In this document: positions 25,424 to 34,313 of the stretch, piece by piece
Position numbering within the stretch: position 1 is the first letter of the stretch
Layout: each line of letters starts with the position of its first letter
Source of the DNA: Pseudolabrys sp035718275
Lineage (GTDB): Bacteria > Pseudomonadota > Alphaproteobacteria > Rhizobiales > Xanthobacteraceae
Direction: 5' to 3'
DNA length: 64,000 nt
Assembly (NCBI GenBank): GCA_035718275.1
Contig: DASTHI010000007.1
Location: 90,303-154,302 of the forward strand
The notes under the pieces: generated by a model
Told to the model about the DNA's origin: nothing
The model's input: the letters and a program-made list of their open reading frames with translations, nothing else
Database searches by the model: none
Position numbers and translations under genes: made by a program

Positions 25424-26764
25424 ATGAACCTCATCAGCAACGCCCTCACGACCGATCTCTACGAGCTCAACATGGTCCAGGCCTATCTTGACCATGGCGA
25501 GGACAAGGACGCGGTATTCGAATTCTTCGTCCGCCGCCTCCCGGAGCGTCGCGGCTTCCTGCTTGCGGCAGGCCTGGAGGACGCCCTCTCCTATCTTGAG
25601 AATTTGCGATTCACGTCCGACGAAATCAGCTGGCTCCGCAGCACAGGCCGATTTCGCGATAACCTGCTCGATTATCTGGCGGCCTTCCGCTTTACCGGCG
25701 ATGTCCATGCCATCCCCGAAGGGACCGTCTGCTTTCCCAATGAACCGCTGGTTCGCATCACAGCGCCATTGCCGATGGCGCAGCTCGTTGAAACGCGGCT
25801 CATCAATATCCTGCATTTCCAGACGATGATCGCATCGAAGGCTGCAAGGATGGTGCTAGCTGCACCCGGAAAGATTCTTTCCGACTTCGGGCTGCGGACG
25901 GCGCATGGGGCAGAGGCGGGGCTGTTCTCCGCGCGCGCGAGCTATATCGCGGGCTTCAACAGTGCGGCGAACGTGCTCGCAGGCGAGCGCTATGGGATTC
26001 CCATCGTCGGCACCATGGCCCATTCCTTCATCCAGGTGCATGATTATGAGATCACGGCCTTCGAGAATTTCGCGCGCTCCCGCCCGGAAGGCGTAATTCT
26101 GCTGATCGACACCTACGACACTGAAGCCGGCGCGCGTGCGGTGGTCGAACTGGCACCGAAGCTCAAGACCGATGGCATCGCAATTCGCGGCGTACGCATC
26201 GACAGCGGCGATCTCATCACCATGGCGGCGAAAGTCCGCACGATCCTCGATGCCGGCGGCCTGAACGACGCGATTATCCTGGTCAGCGGCGGCGTCAATG
26301 AAGACGTTCTGCAAAAAATGATCGCCGCCAAAGCGCCGATCGATGGCTTCGGCATCGGCGTCAATCTCGATGCATCGATCGACGCGCCGTCGCTCGACTG
26401 CGCCTATAAGCTTCAGGAATATGCGGGAAAGCCGCGGCGCAAGCTCTCGGAAGGCAAGGAAACATGGCCGGGACGCAAGCAAGTCTGGCGGGCCTATGGC
26501 GTCGACGGTCGCATGCTTGGCGATGTTCTCTCGCTTGAGCACGATAAACAGACTGGAGAAGCGCTAATCGTACCCGTGATGCGCGGCGGCAAACGTCTGG
26601 CAGCTGCCCCTACGCTGGCGCAACTCCGCGAACGCGCCGCCCGCGAGCTCGGGCGACTGCCGCAGCCGCTTGCAGAGCTCGCGCCTGTATGTGCCTATCC
26701 AGTCCGGATCGCCGACGCACTCCTGGCGCTGGCACGAGAGACCGGCAAGCCATTGTCACGCTGA
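25424..26764 (+). CDS. pncB: Nicotinate phosphoribosyltransferase
   Basis: NAD salvage enzyme that makes nicotinate mononucleotide from nicotinate and PRPP, with ATP hydrolysis. From the ATG at 25424 the protein has 446 residues. It begins NALTTDLYELNMVQAYLDHG, a typical start, and carries FEFFVRRLPERRGFLLAAGLE, SDFGLRTAHGAEAG (with the phosphorylatable His region), IVGTMAHSFIQVHDYE and the PRPP-site stretch IRGVRIDSGDLI with GFGIGVNLDAS. A longer frame starting at 25118 adds 102 residues of out-of-family sequence and is rejected. It converges with the acyltransferase gene, 18 bp away. Confidence 0.94.
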   Translation: MNLISNALTTDLYELNMVQAYLDHGEDKDAVFEFFVRRLPERRGFLLAAGLEDALSYLENLRFTSDEISWLRSTGRFRDNLLDYLAAFRFTGDVHAIPEGTVCFPNEPLVRITAPLPMAQLVETRLINILHFQTMIASKAARMVLAAPGKILSDFGLRTAHGAEAGLFSARASYIAGFNSAANVLAGERYGIPIVGTMAHSFIQVHDYEITAFENFARSRPEGVILLIDTYDTEAGARAVVELAPKLKTDGIAIRGVRIDSGDLITMAAKVRTILDAGGLNDAIILVSGGVNEDVLQKMIAAKAPIDGFGIGVNLDASIDAPSLDCAYKLQEYAGKPRRKLSEGKETWPGRKQVWRAYGVDGRMLGDVLSLEHDKQTGEALIVPVMRGGKRLAAAPTLAQLRERAARELGRLPQPLAELAPVCAYPVRIADALLALARETGKPLSR

Positions 26765-26782
26765 CCGCAAATTGTGCCGGGA

Positions 26783-27958
26783 CTACTCAGCCGGACTGCA
26801 GGCGATCGCGTTTTGGACTGCCGGCCTTCGAGAGCGATTGCTCCAGGTCCATGTACGCCCGTAGTTCGTCAAGGGCTGTTCGACGAAGAGCGTCAGTATC
26901 CACGACACGAAGACGCAGACTGGTAGCGCGGCGATCGTCACCGCCCATTGCCTCGGCGTGACAAGATCGGGCCGGCTGCCGAGCAGCAGCCCGTGCATCA
27001 GTCCAACGACGGGAAGATGCGTCAGGTAAACGGCGTAGGAGGTCGTGTTGAAGAAGCCTAGAAGGCGTGAATGGAAGCGCTTCGCCTCCGGGGCGCCGCG
27101 AACAAGGGTCAACAGGAAGGCGGCGCAAGCGAACGAAACGAAGAGCGGACTCAGGATAGCGAACCGCTGGCCGCTTTCGCCATCCAAGAGCCTCAGGATG
27201 GCAGCGGCAAACAGCAACACCACCGGGGCCACGCGCAAATGAGGATCGATGCGCGCCCACGGCAACGTGTCGGACTTGATTGCAACCGCGGCAAGCAGGC
27301 CGGCCGTCAGCACGTCCGCCCGGGTCGGCAGCAGCACCACCCCGATCAGCCCCGGGTGATCAAGCCAGAGATATGTGCCCGCGCGAAGGCCAACCGCACC
27401 AACCACGATGCCGACCAGAGTCGCGGCAAGCCGGCGCCGCGGCACGACAACAAACAGAAACGGTACAATCAGATAGAAGTGTTCTTCGATCGCGAGAGTC
27501 CAGGTGGGTGACAGCCAGTGCGCACCAATGCCGCCGGTGGCCGCCATGTAGAAGTTCTGCGTGAAAGTGAAGTAGCTCCAGGCCGGAAACGGCTCATCGG
27601 CATCGACCCAGGGTGCTGCGAACGCGGTCATCAAGACGATGTTGACGGCGAGGCAGACGAAATAGATCGGCAATGTCCGGCAGACGCGGCGAATGTAGAA
27701 GACCTGGAAGAAATTGTCGTTGTGCTGTTTTTCAAGGATCAGCTTGCCAACGAGATAGCCGCTGAGCACGAAAAACATGTCTACCGCGATCCAGCCGAAC
27801 ATCAGCGCCTTGATCCCGTGCGGAATCTCGCCGAAGTAGTGCGAGATCAGGACCATGATGGTCATCAGTCCGCGCACGCCGTCGAGGCATACGACGCGGC
27901 TTTCGACGGCCGGCTGTTCGACGTCTGCCGTCGCAGAGACAGAAGCGGTGATCGGCAT
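26783..27958 (-). CDS. Acyltransferase family 3 (OafA/YrhL-like) membrane protein
   Basis: A 391-residue integral membrane acyltransferase with about ten segments. It has the family start VVCLDGVRGLMTIMVLISHYF and GWIAVDMFFVLSGYLVGKLI, then LSPTWTLAIEEHFYLIVPFLF and the late motif SYAVYLTHLPVVGLMHG. Family members O-acetylate or acylate cell-surface sugars; no polysaccharide cluster is next to it, so the acceptor is unknown. It lies 126 bp downstream of the M24 gene on the same strand and may be read from it. Confidence 0.88.
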   Translation of the reverse strand: MPITASVSATADVEQPAVESRVVCLDGVRGLMTIMVLISHYFGEIPHGIKALMFGWIAVDMFFVLSGYLVGKLILEKQHNDNFFQVFYIRRVCRTLPIYFVCLAVNIVLMTAFAAPWVDADEPFPAWSYFTFTQNFYMAATGGIGAHWLSPTWTLAIEEHFYLIVPFLFVVVPRRRLAATLVGIVVGAVGLRAGTYLWLDHPGLIGVVLLPTRADVLTAGLLAAVAIKSDTLPWARIDPHLRVAPVVLLFAAAILRLLDGESGQRFAILSPLFVSFACAAFLLTLVRGAPEAKRFHSRLLGFFNTTSYAVYLTHLPVVGLMHGLLLGSRPDLVTPRQWAVTIAALPVCVFVSWILTLFVEQPLTNYGRTWTWSNRSRRPAVQNAIACSPAE

Positions 27959-28084
27959 TAGACAAGACTAGCAGAAGACCAATTACCGACGGTGTCGGAG
28001 GTCCTTCAAATTGTATCGATTCCGTTATGACTCGCGTATCGGTCACGACCAGCGATGACAAATGGCCATCCTTACATGGGCCCG

Positions 28085-29281
28085 TCAGCTCGCACGCATC
28101 CCCGCTTTGTTCCAGCCCCGCGCGCCTTCTCCATAGATTTCGTGGCCGTCCTGGGTGACGACGACGGTATCCTCCAACTTGATGAAGCCGCGCGTCGGGT
28201 GGAGGAGCGTCGTTTCCACCGATACGACCATTCCGGATTCAAGCGGCTCCTCGGCATATTCGGCCGTATAGGGAACGGGACCATGATCGGTCAGGCGCGG
28301 CGCCTCGTGACTGACCATGCCCATGCCGTGCGCAAGAAAATCCAGGTGATTGTGATGCCTGGATCTGGCGCGCAGCGGTTCGCCGGCCGCATAGATTTCC
28401 TTGCCCAATGCACCCGCGCGGATCGGCTTCATTGCAGCGCGCTGGATCCCTTCGATCTCCGCGAGCAGATCTTCGAGCTCGGCATCAGGTTCGCCCTGGA
28501 TCGCCATGCGGCAGACATCGCCGATATAGCCCCGATAATTTCCACCGGAATCGATGGACATGATATCCCCCCGCTCCCATCGCTGGCCTGACGGTGCGCG
28601 ATTGAAGCTGCGGCCGCAGGTCAGCAGACAGTATTCGAACGTGAGATCCCGATTGGTTTCTTCCCGACGCAAACGCTCGACCACTTCGCTCTTCGTGATG
28701 CCGGGCGCAGCTGACGCGATGGCGGCTTTCATCGATTCAATCACGGCCTCGGAAGCGTATTTAAGCAATTCGAGTTCCGCGGGAGATTTTCTGGCGCGTT
28801 GACGCTCCAGCACGTAAACACCATCCACCCATTCGGCTTCCGGAAAAGCACGGCGCAGCACGAGTGACGCGTCATAAGGAAGGAACCCGAACTCCACAGC
28901 GATGCGTGCTGTGGCGAGAGCAGCTTTGCGGATGTGCTCCACCGCCTTCTGCATGGCATCGACCGAACCGGCCGTCGACGTCTGCGTCTCTGGAGTCCAC
29001 ATCGGAGCAACTTCGCGCTGGAATTTCTCCAGCCGATGGCCGATATACGCAGCCTTTTCCGGCCTGCCTTTGGGATAAATGAGCACTGGCAGGTACCGCG
29101 TGACACCGGTTGCATCCATGTAGTCGAAGAAATTTGCACGGTGTCCGCCCAGAAGATACTGCACGTTGTGCTTCGAGGTCGCGACGACAATGTCGATGCC
29201 GGCCTGGTCCATCAGGCGGTCGAGGCGAACATGATCGAACGGAATCGCGAGTCCCCTGGGCGGCTGAGCGTTGACGTTCAT
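28085..29281 (-). CDS. M24 metallopeptidase (Xaa-Pro aminopeptidase/creatinase-like)
   Basis: A 398-residue pita-bread-fold protein with a creatinase-like N-terminal domain (residues 15-165) and the M24 catalytic domain. The five metal ligands are all present: D244 and D255 (SIDSGGNYRGYIGD), H318 (LAHGMGMVSHE), E356 (VSVETTL) and E370 (KLEDTVVV). This separates it from true creatinase, which lacks metal ligands, and suggests a metal-dependent peptidase or a DddP-like lyase. It follows the MetE-like and ABC transporter genes on the same strand, which suggests it acts on an imported compound. The substrate is not predictable from the sequence. Confidence 0.85.
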   Translation of the reverse strand: MNVNAQPPRGLAIPFDHVRLDRLMDQAGIDIVVATSKHNVQYLLGGHRANFFDYMDATGVTRYLPVLIYPKGRPEKAAYIGHRLEKFQREVAPMWTPETQTSTAGSVDAMQKAVEHIRKAALATARIAVEFGFLPYDASLVLRRAFPEAEWVDGVYVLERQRARKSPAELELLKYASEAVIESMKAAIASAAPGITKSEVVERLRREETNRDLTFEYCLLTCGRSFNRAPSGQRWERGDIMSIDSGGNYRGYIGDVCRMAIQGEPDAELEDLLAEIEGIQRAAMKPIRAGALGKEIYAAGEPLRARSRHHNHLDFLAHGMGMVSHEAPRLTDHGPVPYTAEYAEEPLESGMVVSVETTLLHPTRGFIKLEDTVVVTQDGHEIYGEGARGWNKAGMRAS

Positions 29282-29509
29282 GACCCTTGATCTCCCGCTT
29301 TGCCGATGCCGGTGCGCTACCTGGCAGGCCGCAAGCCGCGAACACCACTCGGCTCATTCCCGGCGCGTAACCGCTCGATGCATGGCGCGCTTGCGCCCCC
29401 CTACGGGGGAGCCATATGAAAACTCGGGCACCCCATCCTGGGTCCTGCCGGAGCCTGCACTTGGCTGCGGTCACGAGAGGCCGAGGCCAATTGCTGCTTC
29501 GGTGCGAGC

Positions 29510-30679
29510 CTATGACCAGAGTTCCCTGCTCGCAAGACGGGCGCCTTCGGCCAGCGCCTCCAATTTTGCCCACATGATGGAAGGATGCACGCGCCGGTAA
29601 AACGGGCCCTGGGCAAATCCGCAGTCGGTGCCGGCAATCACGTTTTCGCGCCCGAGCGCGCGCGCAAGGCGGACAATTCGCTCGGCGACAAGCTCGGGAT
29701 GTTCGATGACATTCGTCGCGTGGCTGATCACGCCGGGAACGAGAATTTGTCCCTCGCCCAATCTGACCTTGTTCCACACCCGCCATTCATGTTCATGCCG
29801 CGGATTGGCGCCTTCAATCACGTAGGCGCCGACCTTCACCTTGAGAATGAGATCGACGATGTCCTTGAGCGGAACGTCGCTGGTGTGCGGACCGGGCCAC
29901 GAGCCCCAGCATACGTGATAGCGGATGCGGTCGGCCGGAAGACCCGCAATGGAATGGTTGAGGATATCGACCTGCTGTGCCAGCCAGCGGCGATAGTCGG
30001 CAAAGCTCGCGGGCGGCACCATGCGGTCGAAGGTCACCGCGCTGCGCGCGTCATCGAGCTGCAGCAGGAAACCCGCATCGATGATCATCCTGTATTCGGT
30101 GCGCATGGCATCCGCAATCGCAGTCTGCAGCTCCTCGTCTGTCTTGTAGTATTCGTTCTTGCGATCCGGGATCACGCTCGCCGGCGCAGCGACCGGCAGG
30201 AAGGCTTCTTCGACCTTGACGTTCTTCAGCGCCGCCTTGAAGTTGTCGATGTCGCGCCGGAGCTCCGCCTGGCCCGTATACTTGATCGGGCCTACGCAGA
30301 TCGCTTCCGTGGTCGTCGCAACGGCTTCCCTGGCGTCAAGCTCGGCATAGAACTCGGAGAACCTCGCCCGATCGGCGCCGCGCTTGAACGGGTTAACGGC
30401 TTCCTGGCGGATCGGCCGGCGCTCGAACCCCGACAGGCGCTCGAGCGCGTATTGCGCCCAACTGATCGATTTGCCGAATTCACCGTCGCTGACGATGTCG
30501 ACACCCGCCTCGGCCTGTTGGCGGACGACTTCGGCTACCGATGCGGCCAGGCACTGCTCGTACGCCTTCTCGTCGTAGGACTTGCCTGCCTGCCTGGCGC
30601 GAAGAAATTCCTGAAGCGGCTGCGGCCGGATGATGCTGCCGACATGGGTCGTGAGAATGCGATCGGTGCTATGTTTCAT
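29510..30679 (-). CDS. Short cobalamin-independent methionine synthase-like methyltransferase
   Basis: A 389-residue protein of the MetE C-terminal (COG0620) family, lacking the N-terminal half of true MetE. The zinc site is complete: H255 and C257 (YHVCWGSW), E289 (YVIEGAN) and C353 (GTDCGFAQ). Short members include core methionine synthases, epoxyalkane:coenzyme M transferase and other zinc thiol-alkyl transferases; the HVCWG motif is shared with the last group. I take the ATG at 30679 (MKHSTDRILTTHVGS). It lies between a Liv-type transporter operon and an M24 gene on the same strand, so a catabolic demethylation role is possible; a methionine-synthesis role is the alternative. Confidence 0.83.
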   Translation of the reverse strand: MKHSTDRILTTHVGSIIRPQPLQEFLRARQAGKSYDEKAYEQCLAASVAEVVRQQAEAGVDIVSDGEFGKSISWAQYALERLSGFERRPIRQEAVNPFKRGADRARFSEFYAELDAREAVATTTEAICVGPIKYTGQAELRRDIDNFKAALKNVKVEEAFLPVAAPASVIPDRKNEYYKTDEELQTAIADAMRTEYRMIIDAGFLLQLDDARSAVTFDRMVPPASFADYRRWLAQQVDILNHSIAGLPADRIRYHVCWGSWPGPHTSDVPLKDIVDLILKVKVGAYVIEGANPRHEHEWRVWNKVRLGEGQILVPGVISHATNVIEHPELVAERIVRLARALGRENVIAGTDCGFAQGPFYRRVHPSIMWAKLEALAEGARLASRELWS

Positions 30680-30781
30680 GCGCGCGTTGCTAAGCGAGCT
30701 TTCGGGGAAACGCAACGTGTGGGCGCACGCCCGCGTGACAAGTCGGCTACGGCGAGCAGGATGGCACGACGTTCACTCTCT

Positions 30782-30810
30782 GTCATGCCCGACTTGTCGC
30801 GGGCATCCCG
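30782..30810. repeat. REP-like palindrome
   Basis: GTCATGCCCG-acttgtcg-CGGGCATCCCG: a 7-bp perfect stem, ATGCCCG (30785-30791) and CGGGCAT (30800-30806). It is the common short form of the dispersed ATGCCCGG repeat in this group. It lies in the 190-bp gap between the transporter operon and the MetE-like gene, where it may end or stabilise the upstream mRNA. Confidence 0.65.
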
Positions 30811-30869
30811 CTTATAAGGACACTGTGACTCGCTAAGCGACTTGGCCGCGAAGTCCGGCTACGTCGACG

Positions 30870-31580
30870 TTACACCTTCACAACGCCGATGAGCTGCTCA
30901 AGATATGCCGGATCGTCGCGTAAAGCTTCGCTGGAGCCGTCATAGACGATACGGCCGCGGTCCATGACCACAGCGCGGGGGGCGATGTCGAGCGCAAGAC
31001 GTGTATTCTGCTCCACGAGGACGATGGCCAGTCCGCTCGACTGCGTCAGGCTCTTCATGGCCCGGGCCAGTTCCTCGACGATGACCGGCGCGAGCCCTTC
31101 CGACGGCTCGTCCATCAGGAGCACCGTCGGGTTGCCGATCAGCGCACGACCGATCGCAAGCATTTGCTGCTCTCCCCCGGAGAGCTGGTTGCCGCGATGA
31201 TCGGCACGCTCCGCCAGACGCGGAAACAGCTCGAATACGGTCTCGGTGGTCCACGGACCAGGCCGGGCGGCGACCTCAAGGTTTTCGCGCAGACTGAGTG
31301 TAGGGAAAATCTCCCGTTCCTGAGGGACATAGCCCAGCCCCGCAATGACGCGGCGATACGTCGGAAGCGTAGAGACGTTCCTGCCGTGCAGAACGATACG
31401 GCCACCGTGCAGCGTGGTGTGTCCCATCATCGTTGCAAGCAGGGTCGTCTTACCGACGCCGTTGCGGCCTATGACAGACACTGTCTCGCTTGCGCCAAGC
31501 GCAAACCGGATATCCTCGAGGACCACCGTTTCGCCGTAGCCTGCGCGCACTTCATTGAACTCGATCGCCCAGTCAACCAT
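30870..31580 (-). CDS. Branched-chain-type ABC transporter ATP-binding protein (LivF-like)
   Basis: A 236-residue ATPase of a hydrophobic-amino-acid uptake (HAAT) transporter. Walker A is GRNGVGKTT, the signature LSGGEQQMLAIGRAL, Walker B VLLMDEPSEGL, and the H-loop region VLVEQNTRLALD. It overlaps the LivG-like gene by 8 bp and is the last of the five-gene transporter operon. Such transporters take up branched-chain amino acids but also amides, urea and aromatic acids; the neighbouring enzymes suggest a non-standard substrate. Confidence 0.92.
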   Translation of the reverse strand: MVDWAIEFNEVRAGYGETVVLEDIRFALGASETVSVIGRNGVGKTTLLATMMGHTTLHGGRIVLHGRNVSTLPTYRRVIAGLGYVPQEREIFPTLSLRENLEVAARPGPWTTETVFELFPRLAERADHRGNQLSGGEQQMLAIGRALIGNPTVLLMDEPSEGLAPVIVEELARAMKSLTQSSGLAIVLVEQNTRLALDIAPRAVVMDRGRIVYDGSSEALRDDPAYLEQLIGVVKV

Positions 31581-32340
31581 GATGGATCCCGCGATGCCAA
31601 TCCTGCCCGAGATAGACCGCCCTCACCTCCTCGTTGTTCATGATCTCGTCCGGCGTGCCTTTCGTGAATACCGCCCCCTGCACCAGAACCGTGATCTCCC
31701 TGGCAAAGCGGAAGACGACGTCCATGTCGTGCTCGATAATGAGCACTGCGATCTCGGGATCGAGCGCGGCGACGACGTCCAGAATGAGATGGCTTTCCGA
31801 GGACGGCACGCCGGCTGCCGGCTCGTCGAGAAGCAGCACGCGCGGTTTCTGCGCAAGTGCAATCGCGATCTCTACCAGCCGTTGCCTGCCATAAGGCAGC
31901 TCGCGTACCAGCTTAAGTGCGTCCCCGGTCAGGCGAAGTGAATCCAGATGATCGAGTGCTTCATCGATCACCGCACGCGAAGCACCCGCAGCACGCCACA
32001 TATTGTTACAATGACCATCGCGCTCCCCGATCGTCATACAGAGATTTTCCAGCACGGACAGACCGCGGAACAGCTGATTGATCTGGAACGTGCGGGCAAG
32101 ACCGAGGCGTGCCCGCTCGGCCTGGCTCAATGAGGTGATATCCTCACCATCGAGCAGGACCAGCCCCGAGTGCGGTTTGAGAGCGCCTGTGATGAGATTC
32201 ACCAAAGTGGTCTTGCCGGCGCCGTTCGGACCGATGAGAGCGTGTCTTGCGCCGCGCTCGAGCTTTAGATCGACATCGCGCGTCACAGGAAGGGCGCCGA
32301 AGGCGCGGTTGAGCCGTTCGACCTGCAACGCGGCGGTCAC
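31573..32340 (-). CDS. Branched-chain-type ABC transporter ATP-binding protein (LivG-like)
   Basis: A 255-residue ATPase, partner of the LivF-like protein. Walker A is GPNGAGKTTLVN, the signature LPYGRQRLVEIAIAL is a LivG-type variant, and Walker B is VLLLDEPAAGV. The C-terminal extension ends EVRAVYLGQDWHRG, as in LivG (the BCA_ABC_TP_C region). It overlaps the LivM-like gene by 4 bp (ATGA) and the LivF-like gene by 8 bp, showing tight coupling. Confidence 0.92.
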   Translation of the reverse strand: MTAALQVERLNRAFGALPVTRDVDLKLERGARHALIGPNGAGKTTLVNLITGALKPHSGLVLLDGEDITSLSQAERARLGLARTFQINQLFRGLSVLENLCMTIGERDGHCNNMWRAAGASRAVIDEALDHLDSLRLTGDALKLVRELPYGRQRLVEIAIALAQKPRVLLLDEPAAGVPSSESHLILDVVAALDPEIAVLIIEHDMDVVFRFAREITVLVQGAVFTKGTPDEIMNNEEVRAVYLGQDWHRGIHHG

Positions 32341-33374
32341 GCCTTCCTCCTCTCGGTGAGATATCGTCCGATGCGCTCGAAGACGCCAAGAATGCCCCGG
32401 GGCGCGAACAGCACCGCCAGAACCAGCAACAGACCAATGCCGAATTGCCAGAATGTGGGACTCAGTTTGGAAAAATAGTCCTCAAGGATCATGTAGATGG
32501 CCGCTCCCACGAACGCCCCATAAAGGCGGCCCGTGCCGCCGAGAATAAGCATGATCATGACTTTGGCAGAGTTGTCGAAATCGAACACCGTCAGCGTGAC
32601 GTAGGCGTTAGTCTGGGTGAACAGCGCACCCGCAACGCCCGCGATCGCCGCCGCAATCGTGTACACCGTTACCAGGCGCCGGTGCACAGGCGAGCCGATG
32701 GCGTGCATTCGTCTCACGTTCTCCCGTATCCCGGTGAGCGCCTGGCCAAACGGGGAATAGACAATCCTGCGCACCAAATAGAACACGCCGGCGAGCGCGG
32801 CGAGGACGTACAAGTAGGAGGTACGACCATAGAGGTCGTATTCAAACAAGCCCAACAAAGGCTTGAACGCGAGACCCGGCAGGCCATCGTAGCCGCCGGA
32901 AATGTCGGAACGCAGATTGCCTGTCTCCTGGAGCAGGATCGCCGTTGCCAATGTCAGCATCAGGAGGGTCAGCCCGCGGTATCGCAGGAGAAACCAGCCG
33001 GTGATGAGCCCCACCACGCCCGCGGCAATCGCGGCGGCGAAGAGACCGCTGATCGGCTCGTTCCAGCCCAGACGCGCGGCGGCTAGCCCGACAGTATAAG
33101 CTCCAACACCGAAGAATGCCGCGTGCCCGAGGCTCACGATGCCGGCATAGCCAAGGATAAGATCAAGCGAGAGCGCGAACATGACCATGATCAGCAGCTG
33201 GCTGCCGAAAGTCATCCTGTCGGGAAACAGGAAGAACGCTGCGATCGCGATCAGCCAGGGGAGGCCTTCGGCGGCCCGGAACCGATGACGACTAAGCAGA
33301 AATTCAGCGGCGCGCGTGCGCGCTTGCGCGTGGTTACGCAAGCTATCCGAGCCTGTGACGTCACTCGCGGCCAT
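32337..33374 (-). CDS. Branched-chain-type ABC transporter permease (LivM-like)
   Basis: A 345-residue inner-membrane permease with about nine segments. The conserved LivM stretch is LILGYAGIVSLGHAAFFGVGAYTVGL, followed by the cytoplasmic EAA-like loop SPFGQALTGIRENVRRMHAIG. It overlaps the LivH-like gene by 14 bp. Its N-terminus (residues 1-40) is basic and variable. Confidence 0.9.
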   Translation of the reverse strand: MAASDVTGSDSLRNHAQARTRAAEFLLSRHRFRAAEGLPWLIAIAAFFLFPDRMTFGSQLLIMVMFALSLDLILGYAGIVSLGHAAFFGVGAYTVGLAAARLGWNEPISGLFAAAIAAGVVGLITGWFLLRYRGLTLLMLTLATAILLQETGNLRSDISGGYDGLPGLAFKPLLGLFEYDLYGRTSYLYVLAALAGVFYLVRRIVYSPFGQALTGIRENVRRMHAIGSPVHRRLVTVYTIAAAIAGVAGALFTQTNAYVTLTVFDFDNSAKVMIMLILGGTGRLYGAFVGAAIYMILEDYFSKLSPTFWQFGIGLLLVLAVLFAPRGILGVFERIGRYLTERRKA

Positions 33375-34242
33375 AGAATCCCGCCGGCTTGATCAGGAGG
33401 ACAGCGATGGTCACTGCGTAGACGAAGAAGCCTCCCGCATCCGCGAACAGGTATTTGCCCGCGGTGTCGAAGACGCCGATCACAAGGGCAGCCAGTAAGG
33501 TGCCTTTGAGACTGCCCAGCCCGCCGACAGCAACGACGACCAAAAAGAGGACCAGATAGAGCACTGCAAAACTGGGTGATAACCCGAGCAACTGGATGGC
33601 GAGACCTCCCCCCAACGCCGCCAATCCCGACCCCAAGGCGAATGTGAGGGTAAAGAGCCGATCGACATTGATCCCGACGGACTCGGCCATGCGCCGATTG
33701 TCGACTGCAGCCCGGATTTTGGCGCCGATATTGGTGCGCTCGAATGAATACCAGAGGATCGCGATCAGGACCGCGCCGAGAGCGATGAGGAAGGCGCGAT
33801 AGCTCGGAAAATTTCTGAAGCCCAGGCTCACCGAGCCTTGTAGCCACTCCGGCAACGGCACTGATTTTGGGATTGGCCCGTAGAAATACGTCGCGGTAGC
33901 GATCGCCATGAAGGCCAGGCCGATGGTCAGCAGGACCTGCTCGAGGTCAGTCGACTTGTAAAGCCGGCGGTAGAGCCCGCGTTCGAATACGACGCTCACC
34001 GCCCCGACAGCCACTGCAGCGATAATAAGAGAAGGAATAAAGTCGAGGCCAAGCGTTCGCGTCAGTGTCACGACGAGATATCCGCCCGCCATTGCGAAAG
34101 CGCCGTGCGCCAGGTTCACGAATCCCATCAGCCCCATCGTGACCGACAGGCCGACGGAGGTGACAAAGAGGAACATGGCGTAGGCCAGGCCGTCGAACAG
34201 AATGCTGACGGCAATGATCACGAATTGCGGCACGAGCCCCAC
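33361..34242 (-). CDS. Branched-chain-type ABC transporter permease (LivH-like)
   Basis: A 293-residue permease with about eight membrane segments. It contains the LivH signature MGLMGFVNLAHGAFAMAGGY and the loop SFERTNIGAKIRAAVDNRRMAESVGI. It is the first of the four membrane/ATPase genes and is separated from the substrate-binding gene by a 71-bp gap carrying a strong hairpin. Confidence 0.91.
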   Translation of the reverse strand: MGLVPQFVIIAVSILFDGLAYAMFLFVTSVGLSVTMGLMGFVNLAHGAFAMAGGYLVVTLTRTLGLDFIPSLIIAAVAVGAVSVVFERGLYRRLYKSTDLEQVLLTIGLAFMAIATATYFYGPIPKSVPLPEWLQGSVSLGFRNFPSYRAFLIALGAVLIAILWYSFERTNIGAKIRAAVDNRRMAESVGINVDRLFTLTFALGSGLAALGGGLAIQLLGLSPSFAVLYLVLFLVVVAVGGLGSLKGTLLAALVIGVFDTAGKYLFADAGGFFVYAVTIAVLLIKPAGFYGRE

Positions 34243-34258
34243 CTCGCATTCAGCAAAA

Positions 34259-34286
34259 CGCCGCCGCGCCTTTATGCGCGGCGGCG
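34259..34286 (-). promoter_or_regulatory. Intergenic hairpin between the substrate-binding and permease genes
   Basis: An 11-bp perfect GC-only stem (34259-34269 with 34276-34286; core GCCGCCGCGC/GCGCGGCGGC) with a 6-nt loop. There is no U-tract, so it probably stabilises the binding-protein mRNA or partly terminates, giving more binding protein than permease. Confidence 0.65.
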
Positions 34287-34313
34287 CCAGTACGTGTCAA
34301 CGAAAGCAGTCGA

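Noticed and set aside
28872..29786. 304-residue minus-strand frame
   Set aside because: It bridges the M24 and MetE-like genes in another frame and has no family character; both true frames are well supported.
29585..30817. 410-residue plus-strand open frame
   Set aside because: Antisense shadow of the MetE-like gene; no recognisable domain.
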